Shown one piece after another: positions 58,536 through 64,000 of a stretch of 64,000 nt of DNA. Source of the stretch: Enterococcus saigonensis (GTDB lineage: Bacteria; Bacillota; Bacilli; Lactobacillales; Enterococcaceae). The notes beneath the pieces were generated by a model. It was not told the origin of the DNA, made no database searches, and saw only the letters and a program-made list of their open reading frames with translations. The position numbers and the translations under genes are program-made. Within the stretch, counting starts at the first letter, position 1, and each line of letters opens with the position of its first letter. The DNA lies in the NCBI RefSeq assembly GCF_011397115.1, contig NZ_AP022822.1, positions 2,584,001-2,648,000 of the forward strand. The letters run 5' to 3'.

Positions 58536-59288
58536 TTACTGAAATTCTGTCATCTCTGAGCGAAAACGCAACGGTAAATGATTTTGTTGGGCGACTGGAT
58601 TCATTCGTTCTTTGATCGTTACCCCTTCTAAAAAAGCCCGCCACTGTGTACCTACTATATCATTGCCTGGTAAGAATTTATCTTTTGGCAAGGTAATATT
58701 CTCCAATAGTTGATAACTCCCATTTTCTATCCAGGCTAACAGTTGATGAGTTTCATCATAAATCATAACTTTTTCTCTAGGATAACGTTTAGCAAAATGC
58801 GGACAAATATACGGCAGTGAATAATGTTTGGGGACAATTTTGGCAAACAACACATCTTCTACATATTCAAATCGGACAAAGCCTTTGTACTGATGTGCCT
58901 CGCCATATAAAGCGCGAATCGCCGTATCCAACGCTAAAATTTCTGGTTTTCCAATAAAATTCTGCAAATTGTCTTTGGTATCAAGAGCAATATGTAACGC
59001 ATGAAGTAAATAAGTCTCTTTATTTTCTAGGCATGTATTAAAGCCATCATGAAAAAAAACGTAATTATTCGGTGTCAAAACTTCTCGCAAACGCTGGTCA
59101 ATCTTTTCCGCTTTTTTCTTATCGGTTTTAATCCATTCTGGTGGAAATAAATTATTTTCTGTTGTAACAGGATTTAATACGACGGCCGGAAATTGATGGC
59201 GGCGAAATGACAGGTCAATGATGGTATAAAAGCCCGCCAGTGTCCCGTCGTATTCCAAAATGTCGATGGTTTCTTTCATCCACACCAT
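58536..59288 (-). CDS. TIGR03915-family putative DNA repair protein
   Basis: 250 aa. The opening IDILEYDGTLAGFYTIIDLSF and FVRFEYVEDVLFAKIVPKHYSLPYICPHFAKRYP match the small partner protein (TIGR03915/DUF4130) that is nearly always encoded with a radical SAM DNA-repair protein, as here (41-bp gap). The start is ATG 59288 after AGAAGGGAA. The reaction is unknown. Confidence 0.82.
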   Translation of the reverse strand: MVWMKETIDILEYDGTLAGFYTIIDLSFRRHQFPAVVLNPVTTENNLFPPEWIKTDKKKAEKIDQRLREVLTPNNYVFFHDGFNTCLENKETYLLHALHIALDTKDNLQNFIGKPEILALDTAIRALYGEAHQYKGFVRFEYVEDVLFAKIVPKHYSLPYICPHFAKRYPREKVMIYDETHQLLAWIENGSYQLLENITLPKDKFLPGNDIVGTQWRAFLEGVTIKERMNPVAQQNHLPLRFRSEMTEFQ

Positions 59289-59329
59289 CGCAGTTCCCTT
59301 CTTTCTTATTCTTTCTTAGTAATGGACAG

Positions 59330-60649
59330 CTATTGCAGGGCAAATTGTCTCTGCTCCCCTTTTTGCCTTTCAAATCGTTCCACATCAAATAAGCTCATCT
59401 GTTCACCAAAACTTTGGGTATTAAGGGCTTGTAGTTGTTTATATTGGCGTTTTGAAATTAAGGCTTCAATAATCCACTGGGGATCTTGGACTAAGCCGGG
59501 AAACTTTTCTTGATTACACGTCACAAAATATTGTGCCCGTTTCACGACAACGCCTAATTTTTTTAAATCACTTAAATGCAGTTGATAATATTTACGAGCC
59601 CGTAAAATATTACGAGCACTTTTTGGACCAACACCAGGAATGCGTAAGAGCGTATCCAAATTAGCTGTTTGTACATCAACAGGGAAATAATCCAAGTTTT
59701 GAATAGCCCAATTAGCTTTGGGGTCTAAGTATAAATTAAAGTTAGGCTGTTCTTTTTTTAAAATTTCATCTGGCGTAAAGTTATAAAATCGCATTAGCCA
59801 ATCAGCTTGATACAACCGATGTTCCCGCAGTAATGGCGGTTTTTGCGTGATGGCAGGTAGTAAAGAATCCTGGTTCATGGGAATATAAGCAGAGTAGTAA
59901 ACGCGTTTAAGCTGATATTTTTGATATAAGTTGCCGGAAATTTTGACAATTGTACGATCTGTCTCTGGACTAGCACCAATAATCATCTGGGTAGATTGTC
60001 CAGCCGGAACAAAAGGTGTCGTTTTTTGTCTAATCGCTGGTAATAAGCTTTCTTGCTCTTTTTTTACGGCAATTTGTTTCATTGGCTTATAAAGTTCGTA
60101 GGGATCTTTATCTGGCGCCAAAAGTTGTAAACTATCTTTAGAAGGCAATTCAACATTGACACTCATACGATCGGCCAAATACCCCAGGCGTTCAATCAAC
60201 AAACTATCTGCACCTGGGATGGCTTTAACGTGAATGTAGCCCCGAAACCCCTTTTCAAAGCGCAAAATTTCCAATGTTTTAATCATCAACTCACAGGTAT
60301 AATCAGGGGATTTTACAATCGCCGAACTTAAAAATAAGCCTTCGATGTAATTCCGCAAATAAAAATCAATAACCAAATTGGCAAGTTCTGCGGGCGTAAA
60401 AGTAGCTCGCGGGCGTAAATTAGACCGACGATTGACGCAATAATGACAATCAAAAATACAAGCATTACTAAAGAGAACCTTTAGCAATGAAACACAGCGA
60501 CCATCGGCAGTAAAAGAATGACAAATTCCAGATGCTTCCGTACTCCCAAGGGTGCCGCTACGATTGGTATCGCTGATGCCACTACTAGAACAAGATACAT
60601 CGTATTTGGCTGCATCGGCTAAAATACCGATTTTTTTCGTCAAATCCAT
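59330..60649 (-). CDS. Putative DNA modification/repair radical SAM protein
   Basis: 439 aa from ATG 60649 after AAGGGG. The radical SAM cluster motif is NACIFDCHYCVNRRS (C-x3-C-x2-C). The C-terminus has a helix-hairpin-helix DNA-binding motif (LDTLLRIPGVGPKSARNILRARKYY). Both match the TIGR03916 family. With its partner it probably recognises or repairs a DNA lesion; substrate unknown. It adds to the photolyase as a second DNA-repair locus in this window. Confidence 0.87.
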   Translation of the reverse strand: MDLTKKIGILADAAKYDVSCSSSGISDTNRSGTLGSTEASGICHSFTADGRCVSLLKVLFSNACIFDCHYCVNRRSNLRPRATFTPAELANLVIDFYLRNYIEGLFLSSAIVKSPDYTCELMIKTLEILRFEKGFRGYIHVKAIPGADSLLIERLGYLADRMSVNVELPSKDSLQLLAPDKDPYELYKPMKQIAVKKEQESLLPAIRQKTTPFVPAGQSTQMIIGASPETDRTIVKISGNLYQKYQLKRVYYSAYIPMNQDSLLPAITQKPPLLREHRLYQADWLMRFYNFTPDEILKKEQPNFNLYLDPKANWAIQNLDYFPVDVQTANLDTLLRIPGVGPKSARNILRARKYYQLHLSDLKKLGVVVKRAQYFVTCNQEKFPGLVQDPQWIIEALISKRQYKQLQALNTQSFGEQMSLFDVERFERQKGEQRQFALQ

Positions 60650-60743
60650 TTTGTCCCCTTCTTTCCCAAATGAAATACCGAACGTATGTTTGTATTTTAA
60701 CAAGAAAAAAGACGTCTGTCAAAAGACGCCGTTTGTAAATTAT

Positions 60744-61271
60744 TTAGAGTACCAATTCATACAAATCACACGTATCCGTGTCCACATCATCAAAAGAACG
60801 TAATTCCTTACGTTCTTTACACTGATAGCCGCACTTTTCATATAGACTTTTTGCCGGCAAATTATCTGCAAAAACATCCAGACGAATAGCCTGACAGCCT
60901 TTTTTTAGCGCAACTTCTTTGGCGCAAGCCAATAATCTTTTGCCAATTCCTTGGCCTTTAAAGTCCGCATCAGCCAATAAAGTGTGAATGACTAAAAAAT
61001 CTTCATCTTGAAGGTTTGTATTCTTCCAAGCAACTTCCCTATACTCCTCTTCGTGCGTATGATTCAAAATTACACTACCAACAATTTCATCGGCAATTGT
61101 GGCGACATAAAGTTCTTCGTTTGCTAAAGCTTTCGTTATATCCTCAACCACAGGATAAACCGCCGGCACCCAACTAACTACAGGATAATCAATTTGAGGC
61201 ATCACTTTGTTAAAAAAAGCTACTATTGCTGCTTTTTCCTTTGCTGTTGCCAAATGAGTTTTGACTTCCAT
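60744..61271 (-). CDS. GNAT family N-acetyltransferase
   Basis: 175 aa. The acetyl-CoA motif is ADADFKGQGIGKRLLACAKEVALKKGC (R/Q-x-x-G-x-G/A), followed by AIRLDVFADNLPAKSLYEKCGYQC, standard GNAT motifs A and B. Start ATG with GGTGAG upstream. Acceptor unknown; single gene. Confidence 0.85.
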   Translation of the reverse strand: MEVKTHLATAKEKAAIVAFFNKVMPQIDYPVVSWVPAVYPVVEDITKALANEELYVATIADEIVGSVILNHTHEEEYREVAWKNTNLQDEDFLVIHTLLADADFKGQGIGKRLLACAKEVALKKGCQAIRLDVFADNLPAKSLYEKCGYQCKERKELRSFDDVDTDTCDLYELVL

Positions 61272-61410
61272 CTACTCACCTTCTTTTTTAAATTTTCTCA
61301 CTAGTTTAAATCAACTATACCATGTCATTTCTTTTAATAACATAGCGCTTTATTCAAAAAGCTGAAAATAAATAATAGTAACAAATTTTCCCCACTGAAA
61401 TTTGCTACTA

Positions 61411-62880
61411 TTATTTGTTTTTAACTTGATTGGCGGCAAAATAATCCCCATTGTATTTTGCTTCTCTTTTTTGAATAACTTTTTGAGCCAAGTTCGCCCA
61501 ATCTAACGGTCGTGGGGGCGCAAGCCAGACCACACAATCCTTCTGACAAATTGCCCCTAATTCTCGGGAATCCGTCAATAAAATATCCGCGGTGTCAATA
61601 TCTGTAGTAATTTCCGCTCCGACTTGTTGAAAAAAATCGAGGTTTTGGGTAATAAATTGGTTATACAAATGTCCATAAGAAAAATCAACGTATACGTTGA
61701 CAGCTTTTAACAACAAATGCTTGGGAAATACAGCTAAAATCAAAAACAAATACTGAAGCAGCAAATTTTTCTTCTTTTGATATAACTCAGGAAATACGTT
61801 TTGAATACTCGTCAGATAATCCCGACAAAATGCCAATACACCAGGATAGTTTTGCTGAAAGTAAATAATATTAATCTCTGGTTGAATACTTTCATAAGCG
61901 GCGCTTGTTTCCAATAATTGAAAATGCAAAAAATTACAACGGGCGATAAATTCAGCTTGACTGGCTTTTTCTGCTTGTAACTTGGGAAAAGAGGCTAACA
62001 ATTGCTGCCTTAAATTTTGACTCCACTGCGTAATTTTAGCACTCTTTTCCAAATGAAATGACATCCCTACTTCTTTTAAAAATGTGCCGTAATAACAAAT
62101 ATAAGCCGCAGCTTCCGCGGTCCGCACGGCTGGTGGTAAACGGTAAAAAAAGGGTGTCGCTTCTTCTTTTTTTATAAATTCAGTCGGTAGTAGTTCTATT
62201 TGCTGTTCTTCTACATAACGTTCTTGTTGGATACGCAGATTCGTCACATAAAGATAATGCATCAACTTAATTTTTTGATGAATTGTCATGTTGGCTTTTT
62301 CTAACGTGGCTAACTTGGTTTCAATGATGCTTTTATCGGCTGAAGTGTAACAATCTTGCAAATTTTTAAAAATACGGGCAAAAATTTCAGTTAAAAATAA
62401 CCGCACATTCTTTTCACTGTTACCACTTAACCGAAATTTCTTATCAATCGTCATTCCAAATTTACTTAAATAACCATTTAATTTTTTATAATTACTATGG
62501 GCAATCGGATAACTAATCATCTTTTTTTCAGAAAGTTCATTCAAGGATTTGAATTGTCCTAAAGCAGAACCAGCCAGTATTTGAAAACTGATAGAAGCCG
62601 CGACATACTTTTCCAACAAGCTCTCTGAACTAGCAGCACCGGTAATTTCCATCTGTAAAAAGGGTTCCTCAATAAAAATATGAATTTCTTCAGCTAATTG
62701 GTAGTGCTCCAAGTCTAAGATAAGTTGATCAATCAAACTTTTTAACACATAATTTGATATTCCTAAGTCCTCCATCAACTCTTTTTTAGGGATGGCAAAA
62801 TAAGGGCTACGTTCCAATTTTTTTAAGAGCTGATATTTACGCCATTCTTCTTTTGCTAAAAATTCAGCCAGCAAATTCAT
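61411..62880 (-). CDS. Mga-type helix-turn-helix regulator
   Basis: 489 aa, the size of Mga/AtxA-like virulence regulators. N-terminal HTH (LLKKLERSPYFAIPKKELMEDLGISNYVLKSLIDQL), then a long helical PRD-like region and a C-terminal EIIB-like part (AEITTDIDTADILLTDSREL). It overlaps the upstream secreted-protein gene by 17 bp and thus is part of the sortase locus. Such regulators often drive surface-protein genes. Confidence 0.75.
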   Translation of the reverse strand: MNLLAEFLAKEEWRKYQLLKKLERSPYFAIPKKELMEDLGISNYVLKSLIDQLILDLEHYQLAEEIHIFIEEPFLQMEITGAASSESLLEKYVAASISFQILAGSALGQFKSLNELSEKKMISYPIAHSNYKKLNGYLSKFGMTIDKKFRLSGNSEKNVRLFLTEIFARIFKNLQDCYTSADKSIIETKLATLEKANMTIHQKIKLMHYLYVTNLRIQQERYVEEQQIELLPTEFIKKEEATPFFYRLPPAVRTAEAAAYICYYGTFLKEVGMSFHLEKSAKITQWSQNLRQQLLASFPKLQAEKASQAEFIARCNFLHFQLLETSAAYESIQPEINIIYFQQNYPGVLAFCRDYLTSIQNVFPELYQKKKNLLLQYLFLILAVFPKHLLLKAVNVYVDFSYGHLYNQFITQNLDFFQQVGAEITTDIDTADILLTDSRELGAICQKDCVVWLAPPRPLDWANLAQKVIQKREAKYNGDYFAANQVKNK

Positions 62881-63454
62881 TCCCCCTTGTTACCAATTGC
62901 AGGCTTTGATCGCCGTATAATACTAATCCCGATAATAAATAGGCGCTTTGCGCAATTTCAGTCCACTCATTTATGGCACTCCCAGCTTGAGGATTGCCTT
63001 CTGGTGGCAATGTTGCAATTGCCTTGGGCGCAAAAAACTCATCATCTAAAATTAAAACATTATTTTTCCCTTGAGCATGATAAGGTGGTATATACGCAGG
63101 GTTTTCTGCCCATTTGGGGGTTCTTTTACTTTTTAGTGTCGGATTTTTTAACGTAGCATACCTACTATTTTCTGCTAATACTTCTTTATTCTTTCCTGAT
63201 TGTGACACTATTTTTTTGGGCGGGGGTTTAACTGTTTGGTCTTTTTTATGCTCCAATTCCAGTTGTCCACTAGTTTTTTGGTCATTTTGCTGATCTTGAT
63301 TATCTTCTTGTCGCGCTTCTTCATTTGCAATCGGCGTAATCGCATTTTTAGGATCTAAGGGATCATAAATCACTGTTTGCGCCAAAGCGTGTTCAGAAAA
63401 CAAGAAAACCGACGCACCCAATGCTAAAAATACAGAGTATGTCCTTTTTTTCAT
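62864..63454 (-). CDS. Secreted protein of a sortase/WxL-type locus
   Basis: About 196 aa from ATG 63454 after GAGGGGGG. Signal peptide to about residue 26 (VFLFSEHALAQT). The mature start YDPLDPKNAITPIANEE and a Gln/Asp/Lys-rich linker recall enterococcal WxL-locus proteins. The C-terminus has VLILDDEFFAPKAI and ends without a wall or WxL motif. Function unknown; it sits between a sortase and an Mga-type regulator. Confidence 0.6.
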   Translation of the reverse strand: MKKRTYSVFLALGASVFLFSEHALAQTVIYDPLDPKNAITPIANEEARQEDNQDQQNDQKTSGQLELEHKKDQTVKPPPKKIVSQSGKNKEVLAENSRYATLKNPTLKSKRTPKWAENPAYIPPYHAQGKNNVLILDDEFFAPKAIATLPPEGNPQAGSAINEWTEIAQSAYLLSGLVLYGDQSLQLVTRGNEFAG

Positions 63455-63465
63455 TCTATCCCCCC

Positions 63466-64000
63466 TCATTTGGAACTAATTCTTTTAATCGTGATAATCC
63501 CCAGTAAAAGACAAAGCAAAAGTGACAGAACTACAAAAAGTACATAACCTTGATTGTAACACTGATTTTTTTGGACAATCGCTTTTTCCTGTTGCTTTAT
63601 TTGCGCAAGATTTGACGTGCTTTTTTGTACTTGTTGTCCTCGTACGACAAAACGCCATTGCGTTTGTGTAGGTTTATCACAAGTGATTAGCGTAATTTCT
63701 GTTTGCTGGTGATCTTCTAAAACTTGTAGTTCGGTTTGATGCACCAATTGGGTTTCTTTTACCACGTATTGATAAATTTCCCCTTCATAACGTAAATAAA
63801 TCATATCGCCCACTTGAATTTGCAATAATTTACCAAATAATAAATTATCGCGACCTAAATGATGACCAATCAACACCATATTATGGTTTTGCGGTTGGCG
63901 TTCCGGAAATAGACTACCAGCACCAATTAGTAAATTTTGGTTTGTAATGCCATTAAAAACGGGGACACTCATTTCTAAAGCCGGAATGAGGATATTTCCT
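63466..64000 (-). CDS. Class A-like sortase (5'-partial)
   Basis: The gene runs past the window edge (upstream codons ILIPALEM are in frame). Catalytic residues are visible: His in VLIGHHLGRDN, Cys in ITLITCDKP (TLxTC) and Arg in WRFVVRG. A C-terminal helix (YVLFVVLSLLLCLLLGIITI) would anchor it, so it is perhaps closer to class C in topology. It precedes the secreted protein and Mga-type genes; a locus-specific surface substrate is likely. Confidence 0.8.
   Translation of the reverse strand, partial: GNILIPALEMSVPVFNGITNQNLLIGAGSLFPERQPQNHNMVLIGHHLGRDNLLFGKLLQIQVGDMIYLRYEGEIYQYVVKETQLVHQTELQVLEDHQQTEITLITCDKPTQTQWRFVVRGQQVQKSTSNLAQIKQQEKAIVQKNQCYNQGYVLFVVLSLLLCLLLGIITIKRISSK

Noticed and set aside
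1..64000. tRNA, rRNA or prophage genes
   Set aside because: None were recognised by reading; the integrases belong to the two elements and no phage structural genes are present.

Overview
The window is a low-GC Gram-positive chromosome segment. AT-rich genes, AGGAGG-type ribosome binding sites, an LPXTG-like adhesin, a sortase with an Mga-type regulator, and the rplM-rpsI, argG and argH order point to the Enterococcaceae (Enterococcus or a close relative); this is inferred from gene style, not from a database match. No rRNA, tRNA or CRISPR array was seen.

Layout. (1) 1-22.6 kb, chromosome: a sugar ABC importer without its own ATPase, joined to a UbiA-type prenyltransferase and an NMT1-like binding protein; a TetR/DUF2871 locus; a tRNA-dihydrouridine synthase; a very large CnaB-repeat surface adhesin cut in two by one in-frame stop codon; PadR/DUF1129; a methyltransferase; an AtuA/DUF4387 pair with a divergent LysR; LysR + acetyltransferase + SDR; a cyclophilin-like lipoprotein. 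(2) 22.64-51.93 kb, accretion island: two integrative and mobilizable elements (IMEs) in tandem at the 3' end of rpsI. (3) 51.9-64 kb, chromosome: rpsI-rplM, argG, argH, an ECF sigma/anti-sigma pair, a DNA-repair radical SAM pair, a GNAT enzyme, and an Mga-regulator/secreted protein/sortase locus running off the end.

The island. IME1 (about 22.65-30.40 kb) has a complete module: a hairpin oriT of the ICEBs1/Tn916 kind, an XRE repressor divergent from a MobT-type relaxase across three 16-bp operators, an excisionase and a tyrosine integrase. Its cargo is cadCA plus an arsC whose upstream ACR3 arsenite pump survives only as a C-terminal remnant. IME2 (about 30.4-51.9 kb) has DUF961, MobT, Xis and Int at its right end and its own oriT. 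Its cargo is an AbiE-like toxin-antitoxin pair, an orphan VbhA-like antitoxin, a cluster of small secreted proteins beside a membrane-anchored HTH regulator, an ISL3-family insertion sequence, a relaxase remnant, and a roughly 11-kb block. That block holds a class I photolyase, TetR, two HrtAB-like exporters, DUF2871, DUF2177, a one-chain fatty-acid-kinase-like DhaL-DegV fusion and DUF1295. Both integrases leave short tandem repeats (probable arm sites) at both ends of their element. The rpsI 3' end exists in a full copy (51881-51932), a displaced 52-bp copy (30382-30433) encoding the same last 16 residues with different codons, and a 14-bp stub (22639-22652) next to what looks like the original rpsI terminator.

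The best candidate for an undescribed system is the photolyase/lipid block in IME2: repair of UV damage, acyl-chain handling, small membrane enzymes and hydrophobic-compound export under TetR control, carried on a mobile element and partly duplicated in the chromosome (a DUF2871-TetR locus at 4.4-5.9 kb). The secreted-protein cluster at 33.1-35.3 kb is the second candidate.
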